Shown piece after piece: positions 9,062 through 18,338 of a stretch of 64,000 bases of DNA; positions within the stretch are counted from its first letter, which is position 1; each line of letters begins with the position of its first letter. The notes below the pieces were generated by a model. It made no database searches, had not been told where the DNA came from, and was given only the letters and a program-made list of their open reading frames with translations. Both the position numbers and the translations under genes were made by a program. Source of the DNA: Corallococcus sp. AS-1-6 (GTDB lineage Bacteria > Myxococcota > Myxococcia > Myxococcales > Myxococcaceae); contig NZ_JAIQDE010000013.1 of NCBI RefSeq assembly GCF_020037015.1, forward strand, positions 124,001 to 188,000. Direction: 5' to 3'.

Positions 9062-10597
9062 ATGCTCGTGCGCCTGGGTGATGGCAAGTATTCAGTAACC
9101 CGAAGTGGGATGCTGGACCTGGTATCGGCGCTTGCCGTCTCCGGTCTCTTCATCTGGTCGGGATTCGCGCGCGCGAGCTTCTTGCTCCAATCCCCTCACC
9201 CGATGGGGGTGGACGGCTACTATTACGCCATACAGCTTCGATCGCTTGCCGAGGACTGGCGGCTCTTCTATCCCAGCCTGCCACTGTGCTTCGTTTGGCT
9301 GTTGCCCTTCAGCCTGTTGAGCGACCCCATCATCGGTACAAAGCTTGGTGCAGCGATAGCGACTGCCGCGGCAGTGTTCCCGGTCAATGCCCTCGCGCGG
9401 CGATTCACGGGTGACCGGGGTGCAGGTCTTGTCGCGGCGACCCTCGTTGCCATCAGTGCTCAGTCTCGATTCCTCTCGACAGAGTTTGTCAAACAGGGGG
9501 TCGGTCTTACATTGGCAGCAGGGACATGGGCTTTGCTGGGTGCGTCACTGGACCGTCCCAGCAAAGGTCGATTTGCGTTGGCGCTAGGGCTGCTTTCTCT
9601 TACGGCATTGACGCATCGGTTCGCATTCTGCGTAGCGCTCTTTGTCACGCTGCCCGTGTTCGTCACATGGGTCTGTCAGACTGTAGATTGGAAGGCAGAT
9701 CGCCGAAGCCTTTTGTTGCTGGGAGGAACTGTCGCTGTCTCGGTGGGCGTTGGTGTGATATGGCGATTGAGCTTCGGAAATGACTTCGTGGTCATGTCCA
9801 AGCTGTTCCAGATGAAGCCAGACTGGTCCTTCGCCACGCTTGCCCTGCCGGGAGCGCCCCCGCTTGTTTTCCACCACGAGGTGCGGTGGGCCGCCGTAGC
9901 CTCCCTGCTGACCCTGGGACTTTCCAGTTCTCCGGGAGCAGCGCGTGCGTCCCCCTTGAGGGGGCACGTTGTCGCGTTCAGAGCGGGCTTCGTGTCCCTG
10001 GCGCTGTTCGTGGCTGTCCCCTGGCTGGATATTTCGAACGCGGAGGGGCCTGCGATGAGGCTGCGCCTTGTCGCATTCCTGCCTTTGGCGATCTGCGCAG
10101 CGCTGGTTTTTCGTCAGTGCCTTGGCCGACTGACGCCTTCCGTGCGTCTGATTGTCGGCGCGATCATGGCTGTCGGTCTCCCCTGGATCCCAACTGCTCG
10201 GCATGAGGGCACCGTGACCACCGCTCCTTCGCGTGTCATGGCCATGAAAGAATTGGCGGCGAAGTTGCCTGCGGATTCGCTCGTGGTGACCACCGAGCGC
10301 CAACTGGCGTTCATGGTGACCTGGTATGCACGTGCTCCTGCTCAGCGCGCGATTCCTGCCTTACTCAACCCGGACCGGACCTTCCGGCTCATTCCTTCAA
10401 ACGCATTGGAGCCTGATATGGCACTTGCGCTTGCGGCGCGGCGTAAAAGGGCCACGGGAGTCGATGCGTGCCCGCAGGATCTGCTTCCCTCTCGGCCGGG
10501 TTCACTCACCCTGTTGCAGGAGCAGATCTACCAATCCCTGACCCACTCGCTTCCATTGGAGTCTCAGATGTACTGGCAGGCCTGGCCAGCGCATTGA
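9062..10597 (+). CDS. Polytopic membrane protein, GT-C glycosyltransferase-like
   Basis: 511 aa with about ten hydrophobic segments. ATG 9062 has GGAG about 7 bases upstream; an in-frame ATG at 9110 just before the first membrane helix is the alternative. The first large loop has MGVDGYYYAIQL, the kind of acidic loop seen in lipid-linked sugar transferases of the GT-C fold. The C-terminal soluble part contains AKLPADSLVVTTERQ, as in PMT/ArnT-like proteins. A role in protein or lipid glycosylation is inferred. Base composition is lower in GC than most of the window, like the fulvocin-like gene 109 bases upstream. Immunity to the bacteriocin is conceivable but has no direct support. Confidence 0.6.
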   Translation: MLVRLGDGKYSVTRSGMLDLVSALAVSGLFIWSGFARASFLLQSPHPMGVDGYYYAIQLRSLAEDWRLFYPSLPLCFVWLLPFSLLSDPIIGTKLGAAIATAAAVFPVNALARRFTGDRGAGLVAATLVAISAQSRFLSTEFVKQGVGLTLAAGTWALLGASLDRPSKGRFALALGLLSLTALTHRFAFCVALFVTLPVFVTWVCQTVDWKADRRSLLLLGGTVAVSVGVGVIWRLSFGNDFVVMSKLFQMKPDWSFATLALPGAPPLVFHHEVRWAAVASLLTLGLSSSPGAARASPLRGHVVAFRAGFVSLALFVAVPWLDISNAEGPAMRLRLVAFLPLAICAALVFRQCLGRLTPSVRLIVGAIMAVGLPWIPTARHEGTVTTAPSRVMAMKELAAKLPADSLVVTTERQLAFMVTWYARAPAQRAIPALLNPDRTFRLIPSNALEPDMALALAARRKRATGVDACPQDLLPSRPGSLTLLQEQIYQSLTHSLPLESQMYWQAWPAH

Positions 10598-10639
10598 GCC
10601 TCGGCGGGCATCATGCGCTGGCTTGCGGCCTGAGGCTCA
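10595..10639. terminator. Inverted repeat between convergent genes
   Basis: TGAGCCTC (10595-10602) and GAGGCTCA (10632-10639) are perfect 8-base arms containing the stop codons of the two convergent genes. The loop is long (29 bases). Possible bidirectional terminator. Confidence 0.35.
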
Positions 10640-11881
10640 GTGGGCTTCCGCCCCGGACGGCTCCTTCCCTTCGCCACTGGCGGACACCGCGTTCAGGTAG
10701 AGCTCGCCCAGGCCGGCCCCGATGCCGTCCCACGCGAAGGACTCCGCCATGCGGCGGGCGTTCCGCGCCAGCCTGCTGCAGAGGTCCGGATCATTGCGCA
10801 GCCGGCGCAGCGCGGCGGCGAACTCCTCGGGGGATTCCGCCAGCAGGACGTGCTGCCCCTCCACCACGGGCAGCCCCTCCACCGCCAGGCGCGTGGCCAC
10901 CACGGGCACGCCCGCCGCCGCGGCCTCCAGCACCTTCAGGCGCGTCCCGCTGCCCGCGCGCAGCGGAATGGCCGTCGCCAACGCGCGCGCCAGATACGGC
11001 GCCACCGACGGCACCGAGCCCGTCACCACCAGCCGCTCGTTCTCCAGGGCCCGTACGGACGCGGGCGGACTGCGGCCCACCACCATCAGCTTGCTGGTCG
11101 ACAGCTCCGACGACACCAGCGGCCACACCTCGCGCGCCAGCAGCAGCACCGCGTCCTCGTTGGGCCACCAGTCCATGGACCCCACGAAGACCAGGTCGTC
11201 GCCCGTGCTCTCCCGGGGAGCGAAGTCCGGCAGCTTCACGCCGTTGGGCACCACCTCCACCCGCTTCGCCCCCATGGCGCGCAACTGCTCGGCGTCCACG
11301 GACGAGCACGCCAGCACGGTGTCCGCCTGGCTCACGCACTCGCGCTCCAGCCGCTCCACCCGGTTGAACTGCCAGCGCAGGAACGGCCGCATCGGCGGCG
11401 GGCTCAGCGGCGCCATCCGCGCGAGCAACTGGCTCTCCACGTTGTGCTCGTCGATGACCAGGTGCGCGGACGGGTTGAGCTGGCGCGCCAGCGGCAACAG
11501 TTGCGCCATGTGCAGGTGGTCGAAGTGGATGATGTCGAAGGGGCCGCGCTCCGCCAGCACCCGGCGCAGGGCATCCCGCACCGCCCGGCGCGCGAAGCGC
11601 ACGTAGGTGAGCGGCGTGCCCCGCAGGAAGGCCCGCGTGCTGTTCAGCGTCTCCTGGGGCGCCACGCGCGGCAGGTCCACCAGATGCAGCCGCGAGCCCG
11701 GCACGCCCAGCGCTCCCAGCCAGCGCCTGAAGCCCTCGGCGTCGTTGCCCACCCGGTTCACCGCCAGCACGTCCAACGAGAAGCGGGAGGCAAGGGCGCG
11801 CACCAGCTCGAGCGTGCGCAGGGTGCCGCCCGTATCCGAAGGCAGCGGAACATAGGGAAGGATGGCGAGAACGCGTCGCAC
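10637..11881 (-). CDS. GT4 family glycosyltransferase
   Basis: About 414 aa if it starts at GTG 11881 ([19 protein letters not shown]). The reading frame stays open to 12301, but that extension overlaps the aminopeptidase start and is not protein-like. The start has no clear ribosome site, and GTGs near 11940 are alternatives. Seen: an N-terminal GT-B domain with [14 protein letters not shown] and IDEHNVES, then [15 protein letters not shown] and a C-terminal donor site with [20 protein letters not shown]. This is the GT4 subtype found with sugar transferases of exopolysaccharide or O-antigen pathways. It is divergent from the aminopeptidase gene. Confidence 0.8.
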   Translation of the reverse strand: MRRVLAILPYVPLPSDTGGTLRTLELVRALASRFSLDVLAVNRVGNDAEGFRRWLGALGVPGSRLHLVDLPRVAPQETLNSTRAFLRGTPLTYVRFARRAVRDALRRVLAERGPFDIIHFDHLHMAQLLPLARQLNPSAHLVIDEHNVESQLLARMAPLSPPPMRPFLRWQFNRVERLERECVSQADTVLACSSVDAEQLRAMGAKRVEVVPNGVKLPDFAPRESTGDDLVFVGSMDWWPNEDAVLLLAREVWPLVSSELSTSKLMVVGRSPPASVRALENERLVVTGSVPSVAPYLARALATAIPLRAGSGTRLKVLEAAAAGVPVVATRLAVEGLPVVEGQHVLLAESPEEFAAALRRLRNDPDLCSRLARNARRMAESFAWDGIGAGLGELYLNAVSASGEGKEPSGAEAH

Positions 11882-12179
11882 GGTGGGAAACCAGGCCTGC
11901 TTCAGGAGACGGGTGGAGCCCGGCCGCGTGCTCCTCACCACGGCCACCGGCTTGGTAAGCACCCACCTGCGAAGGGCCCAGGCCCCCGCGGCGCTTTCCC
12001 GTCGATGGACAACACATCGTCCGCGCGCGAGGCAGCGGGATGCCGCATCGCGTCTTCCGAGCGACAGCCGCATTCCCGGCGGTCTTGACCCGCGCGGGAG
12101 GCCTCCCTGTCCGGGAGGGGCCTCGAAAAGGCGCGCGGTTTGCGGCATGAGGACGCACGGCGCAACGACGGAGGATGCC

Positions 12180-14000
12180 ATGGGCCTTGAGCAGACGCAG
12201 GGGGCCGCGGCGCGCGAGCGGATCGCGCGGGTGCGGCAGGTGATGCGGGAGCGCGGTGTGGCGGCGGTCTGGGTCCCGACGAGCGACCCGCACCTGTCCA
12301 CCTACGTGCCGGCCCGCTGGAAGGGCCGGGAGTGGGCGTCTGGCTTCACCGGCTCGCTGGCCACGCTGGTGGTGACGGCGGACTTCGCCGGCCTCTGGGT
12401 GGACAGCCGCTACTGGGATCAGGCGGACGCCCAGTTGAAGGGCAGCGGCATCGCGACGGTGCGCACGACGAACGCGCCCGGGCAGTCACACCTGGACTGG
12501 CTGGCCGCGAACGTGCCGCAAGGACAGACGGTGGCCGTGGACGGCGCGGTGCTGGGCCTGGGCGTGGCGCGCGCGGCGGCCGCGCAGTTGTCCGCGGCGG
12601 GGCTGGTGCTGCGCACGGACCTGGACGTGGTGGCGGAGGCGTGGGCGGACCGGCCGCCCCTGCCCGCCGCGCCCGTGTTCGCCCACGCGCTGTCGCCCGT
12701 GTCGCGGACCGACAAGCTGCGGGCCGTGCGCGCGGAGATGGGCGTGCTGGGCGCGACGCATCACTTCATCTCCACGCTGGATGACGTCGCGTGGCTGATG
12801 AACCTGCGCGGCGCGGACGTGGACCACCTCCCGCTGTTCCTCGCGCACCTGCTGGTGGAGCCCGGTGGGGCCCGGCTGTTCATCGGGCAGGGCAAGGTGC
12901 CGGACGCGCTGCGCGCCGCGCTGGAGGCGGACGGCGTCACCCTCCACCCGTACGACGAAGCGGCCCGCGCGCTGGGGGCCCTGCCGGACGGGACGCGGCT
13001 CCTGGTGGATCCCCGGCGCATCACCCACGGGCTGCGGCAGGCGGTGCCCAGGGGGGTGAGCGTGGTGGAGGGGCTCAACCCATCCACCGTGGCCAAGTCG
13101 CGCAAGACGGACGCGGAGCTCGCGCACTTCCGCGACGCGATGGAGCAGGACGGCGCGGCGCTGTGCGCGTTCTTCGCCTGGTTCGAGTCGGCCCTGGGCC
13201 GCGAGCCCATCACCGAGCTCACCGTGGACGAGCGCCTCTCCGCGGAGCGCGCGCGGCGCCCGGGCTTCGTGTCGCTCAGCTTCTCCACCATCGCCGCGTA
13301 CAACGCGAACGCCGCCATGCCGCACTACCGGGCCACGCAGGCCTCGCACGCGACGGTGTGCCTGCCGGGGCAGAAGCCGCAGGGGCTGCTGCTCATCGAC
13401 TCCGGCGGCCAGTACACGTCCGGCACCACGGACATCACCCGGGTGGTCCCCGTGGGCGAGCCCACGCCCGAGCAGCGGCGCGACTTCACCCTGGTGCTGC
13501 GCGGGAACATCAACCTGTCCCGCGCCCGCTTCCCCCGGGGGACCCGCTCCCCGAACCTGGACGCGCTGGCGCGGGCGCCGCTCTGGGCGGAGGGGCTGGA
13601 CTACGGCCACGGCACCGGCCACGGCGTGGGCTTCTTCCTCAACGTCCACGAGGGGCCGCACGGCTTCTCCCCGACCCTGCCCAATGACATCACCACGGCG
13701 ATGGAGCCGGGGATGATCACCTCCAACGAGCCCGGCCTCTACCGTCCGGGCCGCTGGGGCATCCGCATCGAGAACCTCCTCGCCGCCGTGCCCGACCGCA
13801 AGACGGAGTTCGGCGACTTCCTGCGCTTCGAGACGCTGAGCCTGTGCCCCATCGACACGCGTCTGGTGGACCCATCCCTGCTGTCCCGGGAGGAGGTGGA
13901 CTGGCTCAATGCCTATCACGCCACCGTGCGCGAACGGCTCCAGCCCCACGTCCAGGGCGCTGCGCGCGACTGGCTGCTCCAGCGCACCCAGCCGCTCTGA
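12180..14000 (+). CDS. pepP: Xaa-Pro aminopeptidase, M24B family, long form
   Basis: 606 aa, close to the long XPNPEP1-type enzymes (about 600) and longer than the E. coli PepP type (about 440). ATG 12180 follows GAGG by 5 bases; the frame is open upstream to 11862 but without a start that fits. Two creatinase-like N-terminal domains cover about 13-310. The pita-bread catalytic domain shows the metal ligands: Asp in LLLIDSGGQ and TTDITR, His in HGTGHGVG, Glu in TSNEPGL and in IRIENL. It removes an N-terminal residue linked to proline and needs two divalent metals, usually Mn. No signal peptide, so cytosolic peptide turnover is likely. Confidence 0.92.
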   Translation: MGLEQTQGAAARERIARVRQVMRERGVAAVWVPTSDPHLSTYVPARWKGREWASGFTGSLATLVVTADFAGLWVDSRYWDQADAQLKGSGIATVRTTNAPGQSHLDWLAANVPQGQTVAVDGAVLGLGVARAAAAQLSAAGLVLRTDLDVVAEAWADRPPLPAAPVFAHALSPVSRTDKLRAVRAEMGVLGATHHFISTLDDVAWLMNLRGADVDHLPLFLAHLLVEPGGARLFIGQGKVPDALRAALEADGVTLHPYDEAARALGALPDGTRLLVDPRRITHGLRQAVPRGVSVVEGLNPSTVAKSRKTDAELAHFRDAMEQDGAALCAFFAWFESALGREPITELTVDERLSAERARRPGFVSLSFSTIAAYNANAAMPHYRATQASHATVCLPGQKPQGLLLIDSGGQYTSGTTDITRVVPVGEPTPEQRRDFTLVLRGNINLSRARFPRGTRSPNLDALARAPLWAEGLDYGHGTGHGVGFFLNVHEGPHGFSPTLPNDITTAMEPGMITSNEPGLYRPGRWGIRIENLLAAVPDRKTEFGDFLRFETLSLCPIDTRLVDPSLLSREEVDWLNAYHATVRERLQPHVQGAARDWLLQRTQPL

Positions 14001-14100
14001 AGCGCGCTGCTCCGGACCCGCCGCGGAGGCCGGTCCGGGTGGACAGTGTCCGCTGGAGGGGAATGGCCAGGGGCCCCGGACCTGGGCTGGACTGGAGCCC

Positions 14101-14463
14101 ATGCCCAAGTCCCCGCCGTCGCGCCGCTGGATGCTGACCGCCTTCCTCGTCTGGCTTCCAGGCCTCGTGCACGTCTTCCCGCTGCTGGGCGTCTACATGC
14201 TGATGTTCAACAAGGCCTACGGGCTGGCCTTGTTCGTGGGCTTCGCCCTCACCGGGCTCGCCCTGGGCCTCATCCAGGCGCTCACGCGGGGCCTCCGGGC
14301 GCTGTGGGTCACCCCGGCGTCCTTCGTCGCGGGGTGGTCGCTGTTGCCGCTGCTCATGACCCTGGACGCCCCCTTCGGCGTCGCGTGGACGCTGACCCTG
14401 TTCACCTCCGCCGGCTTCGTGGCCCTGGGCCAGTGGATGCTCCGCTCCGATGCCCCGGCCTGA
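14101..14463 (+). CDS. Small membrane protein, four predicted helices
   Basis: 120 aa from ATG 14101, with GGAG close upstream. An upstream in-frame start at 13909 would overlap the aminopeptidase gene. Four hydrophobic stretches alternate with short polar loops: FLVWLPGLVHVFPLLGVYML, LALFVGFALTGLALGLI, FVAGWSLLPLLM and LTLFTSAGFVALGQ. I recognise no family. It begins 100 bases after the aminopeptidase and may be read through from it. Confidence 0.55.
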   Translation: MPKSPPSRRWMLTAFLVWLPGLVHVFPLLGVYMLMFNKAYGLALFVGFALTGLALGLIQALTRGLRALWVTPASFVAGWSLLPLLMTLDAPFGVAWTLTLFTSAGFVALGQWMLRSDAPA

Positions 14464-14709
14464 ATCGCCCTGGAGGGCATGACGCGGCCGGACAGGAGCG
14501 GGGCGCCGCCTGGAGTTTCCATAGCGTCCGCTATGCCTTCTTGCGTCATGCGGGGCCCGCGCGATCCCTGTAACCCGCCGAGCGACACTGACGTATCGCC
14601 TGCATCGCCCAGGGATTCACGCGATTGCGGAGAGTCAGGCAACATTCGCCGCGAAATGTAGAGAATCCCGGGGACTTTCTCGATTCTCGAAAAGGTAGGA
14701 GTCCTGCCC

Positions 14710-17700
14710 ATGACCACCCCCATTGATGGTTCCGCCGCCGCCGCTGCCCGCGCCGCCGCCGAAGCCGCCGCGCGCGCAGCCGCCGAGGCCGCCGCCCGTG
14801 CCGCCGCCGCCGCCGCCGCGAAGGCCGCCGCTGAAGCCGCCGCGAAGGCCGCCGCGGAGCAGGCCGCGAAGCAGCAGGCGCAGCAGCAGACGAAGCAGCC
14901 CACGGTGAAGCTCTTCAATGACGGGTTCTCCGCGGGCGGCGCGCAGAACAACCGCAACGGGGTGAACCGGCTGACGGGAGAGACCACAAACCCGTTCGCC
15001 ACGCCGCTCGGCATCAGCGGAGGCCACGCGCGTCCCCTCAATGGCCCGGTGACGGGGAACGCCAACGGCGCGGTCCCGGTGCGGGCCGACGTCAACGGCG
15101 CCGCTCCGGCGGCGGATCCGAAGCCGCCGCACGCGGAGGCGCTGCCGGACAAGCCGGAGGACCTGCCCAAGCTCTTCCCGGAGCTGAAGGACAAGAACAA
15201 GGAGGACCTGAAGAAGGCCTACGACTCGCTCAACAAGCTGGGCACCGGCACCTTCTCCGAGAAGGCCACCGCCCTGGGCGAGCTGGCCTCGCAGTTCCCG
15301 GAGACCGTCCCCAACGCGCTGGAGCGCCTGGGCCTCAAGGACGACAAGCTGGCGAAGCTGGCCACCAACCCGGACGCGCTCACCTCGCTGGGCAAGCTGA
15401 CGGACCCCAAGGCGAGCAAGCTGGACAAGGCGCAGGCCGCGCTCACCCTGGCCAAGGCCACCGGCGACACGTTCGCGCCGGAGGACCTGAAGGGCGTGCT
15501 GGACACCGCGCTCAAGGGGCTGCCCGCGGCGGAGAAGCTGGTGGGCGCCATCGGCAAGTGGACGGACCCCGACGCCTCCGCCACGGACAAGGCCACCGCC
15601 ACGCTGGAGCTGGGCAAGGCGCTCAAGGACTTCGCCGGGGACAAGTTCCCCGCGCTCGCCAATGACCTGCGCAAGCTGGACGGGTCGCTGCGCGCCGCGG
15701 GCGCCGCCATCACCCTGGCGGACCCCAACGCGTCCACGCAGGACAAGGCCCTGGCCGCCGCGCAGCTTTTGGCGGAGGTCCCCGACCTCAAGAAGGACCT
15801 CAAGGCCTTCGCGGACGTCCTCAAGAACGCGGGCGTGAAGAACGCGACGGACGTGGCCCAGCAGGGCGCGCGGATGGCCGACGTGAAGGTGAAGGGCCTG
15901 GACCCGCAGCTCGCGTCCAAGCTCACGCCGGATCAGCTCAAGAAGCTGGAGGCCGCCGCCACCAGGCTGGGCGGTCCGGAGTCGATGGAGGCCGCGCTCA
16001 AGGGCATCACCGACCCCAAGGCCCTGGACAACCTGGTGGGCCAGCTCAACAAGGCGGACGCCGCGGCCGGCAAGCGGCTGGTGAGCGCCCTGGGCGGCAT
16101 GGAGCACAAGGTCCTCAACGAGGTCCTGTCGGATCCGAAGACCACGGAGCAGTTCGCGAAGCTCGCGGGCCGGCTGGACGACGACGCGGCGAAGATCGTC
16201 TCCAAGCTGGTGTCGGACATGGACTCCGGCGCCGTGAAGTCGCTGCTCAATCTCACCGACAAGCTCGGCGCGGACGCGCTCAACACCACCGTGAAGACCC
16301 TGGGCCCGCTGCTGGACAAGGCGGGCAGCAAGCTGGTGGGCCAGGGCCTCAAGGTGATGGACAAGGTGCTGGGCAAGATCGGCGTGGAGATCACCGCCGA
16401 CGTGGCCGGCAAGGTCTTCAAGAACCTGGCGAAGGTCGTCCCGGTGGCGGGCGCGCTGCCCAACGCCATCGACGCGGCGAAGTTCGAGAAGGAATCCCTG
16501 GAGCTGCACGGCAAGAACAACGACCTGGGCTACTTCGCGCACACCGCCGCGGCGCTGAACGTCGCGGACGCGGGCATCGGCATCGCGCTGGACCTCACCG
16601 GCGTGGGCGTGGCCGCGGACGTGGGCGCCAGCGTGCTGCTGGGCGCCGCCGAGCTGGCGATGGACATCGGCTTCACCCAGGAGAAGGCGAAGTACGAGGC
16701 CGACCCCGAGGGCTACGAGGCCCCGGACTGGATGAAGGCCGTGAACCTGGCGGGCGCCGCGGCGCAGGGCCCCGCGGGCCTGGCGCACATGGCCGCGTAC
16801 TACGGGCCGGAGGGCACCGCGCAGCTCATCCAGTGGGGCGTGGAGAAGGCCGCCAAGGGCGCGGTGAAGGCCGCCGAGTTCGTGGGCGTGTCCCAGGCGG
16901 AGCTGGCCGGCGAGGGCCTCAAGGGGGCCGCGAAGGTCATCCACAAGCTGGCGGACGTGGTGCGCAACCCGTCCAAGTACGGCGAGGCCGCGGTGAAGGC
17001 GGCGACGGAGGCCTTCAACACCGCCATCGAGAAGGGCGGCGAGCTGGCGAAGGAGGCCAAGGAGGTCCTCGACAACGTCATCGACGGCGCGAAGAAGCTG
17101 GGTGAGAAGGGCCTTGAGACGCTCAAGTACATCGCCCAGAACCCGGGCGAGGCCGCGAAGAAGGCGCTCGACGGCATCAAGAGCGTCGTGGACTCCGGCC
17201 TGGACCTGGCCACGGACGCCGGCAAGGCGCTCTACAAGCAGGCCGTCTCCACGCTGAACGACCTGAAGGCCGGCTACGACAAGCTCACCGGCGCCGCGAA
17301 GGAGAAGGCCAAGGAGCTCATCGACGGCGCGACCACGCTCGTGTCCAACACGGTGAACAAGGCGAAGGAGCTGGGCGAGAAGGGCCTGGAGCTGCTGGCC
17401 TGGACCGCCCAGAACCCCGGCGAGGCCGCGGCCAAGGCCAAGGAGGCCATTGGCGACGCGCTGGCCAAGGGCGGCGAGCTGGCGAAGAAGGCCTGGGAGT
17501 CCGTGAAGGACCTGGGCGCGAAGGGCGCCGAGCTGGCGGAGGGCCTGGTGAAGGGCCTGGCCAACGCGGGCGAGAAGGCCGTGGAGACGCTCAAGTACAT
17601 CGCCAACAACCCGGGCGAGGCGCTCACCCAGGCCGGCGAGTGGGTGGGCAGCACGCTGTCGGACATGGCGCGCAAGGGCGGCGAGCTGGCCTCCAAGGCG

Positions 17701-18108
17701 GCGGGGGCCATCAAGGACTTCGTCGACAACCGCGTGTCGTGGGCCAAGGACTTCGCCAAGGACCTGCTCAAGGACGGCGTGGAGTCCTTCATGAACGTCG
17801 CCAAGGCCTGGAAGGACAACCTCTCCGAGGGCGGCAAGGAGCTGCTCATCGCCGTGGCCGACCTGGGCGACGCGGGCGTGGACGCGCTCAAGGACCTGGC
17901 CGGCGCGGGCGGTCAGTTGGCGGAAGCCGCCGTCAACCACCTGGGCGACATGGCGAAGAAGGGCGTGGACGCGGCCAAGGACGCGCTCGGGACCCTGGTG
18001 GACCTGGGCGGCGAGGTGGGCGAGCTCGCCGGGGACGTGGCCGGCAAGGTGAAGGACTTCTTCGACGACCTCATCCCGGACGACATCCCGGGCATCCCGG
18101 GCATCTAG
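14710..18108 (+). CDS. Large Ala-rich helical repeat protein, putative effector or surface protein
   Basis: 1132 aa. ATG 14710 has AGGTAGGAG 8 bases upstream. There is no signal peptide. Residues 8-55 are nearly all Ala, Arg, Lys and Glu. A KLFNDGFSAGGAQ element follows at about 68-79. The rest is low-complexity amphipathic helix rich in Ala, Lys, Glu and Leu, like apolipoprotein or LEA proteins. A motif LGEKGLETLKYIAQNPGEA recurs as close variants near residues 795, 885 and 950. Residues about 613-655 form a hydrophobic Ala/Gly stretch (GIGIALDLTGVGVAADVGAS), the only segment likely to enter a membrane. I recognise no family. Position before a lysozyme gene and shared N-terminal style suggest export without a Sec signal; this is inference. 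Confidence 0.6.
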   Translation: MTTPIDGSAAAAARAAAEAAARAAAEAAARAAAAAAAKAAAEAAAKAAAEQAAKQQAQQQTKQPTVKLFNDGFSAGGAQNNRNGVNRLTGETTNPFATPLGISGGHARPLNGPVTGNANGAVPVRADVNGAAPAADPKPPHAEALPDKPEDLPKLFPELKDKNKEDLKKAYDSLNKLGTGTFSEKATALGELASQFPETVPNALERLGLKDDKLAKLATNPDALTSLGKLTDPKASKLDKAQAALTLAKATGDTFAPEDLKGVLDTALKGLPAAEKLVGAIGKWTDPDASATDKATATLELGKALKDFAGDKFPALANDLRKLDGSLRAAGAAITLADPNASTQDKALAAAQLLAEVPDLKKDLKAFADVLKNAGVKNATDVAQQGARMADVKVKGLDPQLASKLTPDQLKKLEAAATRLGGPESMEAALKGITDPKALDNLVGQLNKADAAAGKRLVSALGGMEHKVLNEVLSDPKTTEQFAKLAGRLDDDAAKIVSKLVSDMDSGAVKSLLNLTDKLGADALNTTVKTLGPLLDKAGSKLVGQGLKVMDKVLGKIGVEITADVAGKVFKNLAKVVPVAGALPNAIDAAKFEKESLELHGKNNDLGYFAHTAAALNVADAGIGIALDLTGVGVAADVGASVLLGAAELAMDIGFTQEKAKYEADPEGYEAPDWMKAVNLAGAAAQGPAGLAHMAAYYGPEGTAQLIQWGVEKAAKGAVKAAEFVGVSQAELAGEGLKGAAKVIHKLADVVRNPSKYGEAAVKAATEAFNTAIEKGGELAKEAKEVLDNVIDGAKKLGEKGLETLKYIAQNPGEAAKKALDGIKSVVDSGLDLATDAGKALYKQAVSTLNDLKAGYDKLTGAAKEKAKELIDGATTLVSNTVNKAKELGEKGLELLAWTAQNPGEAAAKAKEAIGDALAKGGELAKKAWESVKDLGAKGAELAEGLVKGLANAGEKAVETLKYIANNPGEALTQAGEWVGSTLSDMARKGGELASKAAGAIKDFVDNRVSWAKDFAKDLLKDGVESFMNVAKAWKDNLSEGGKELLIAVADLGDAGVDALKDLAGAGGQLAEAAVNHLGDMAKKGVDAAKDALGTLVDLGGEVGELAGDVAGKVKDFFDDLIPDDIPGIPGI

Positions 18109-18140
18109 CCCGCCGCGTCACAGGCCTGTCGCCACCACGC

Positions 18141-18174
18141 ACGGGGTCTGCTCCTTCACGGGGACAGACCCCGT
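18141..18174 (+). terminator. Hairpin terminator after the helical repeat gene
   Basis: ACGGGGTCTG (18141-18150) and CAGACCCCGT (18165-18174) form a perfect 10-base stem with a 14-base loop, 32 bases after the stop. Confidence 0.55.
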
Positions 18175-18248
18175 TCGCTTGACCCATTCGTGACGCGGCC
18201 CCCAGGTAAGACAAGTTTGAGCGGAAAATTACGCGCTGACTAAACTAG

Positions 18249-18270
18249 GAGATCTTTATTTACTGATCTC
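18249..18270. promoter_or_regulatory. AT-rich promoter region with short inverted repeat
   Basis: Between about 18210 and 18270 the sequence turns unusually A/T-rich before the lysozyme gene. GAGATC (18249-18254) and GATCTC (18265-18270) are inverted around TTTATTTACT. It may be the promoter or operator of the lysozyme gene. Confidence 0.35.
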
Positions 18271-18338
18271 GCGCAACTCGCGGGGAGGGGTCTGGATAAT
18301 CGGGGCAGGAATCACAGCCGCCACCGAGGAATCCCCGA

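Noticed and set aside
11882-12301. N-terminal extension of the GT4 gene at 10637
   Set aside because: It overlaps the aminopeptidase start and does not resemble any GT4 N-terminus.
14740-14890. Regulatory GCC-repeat element
   Set aside because: It encodes the poly-Ala N-terminus of the 14710 protein in frame, so coding explains it.
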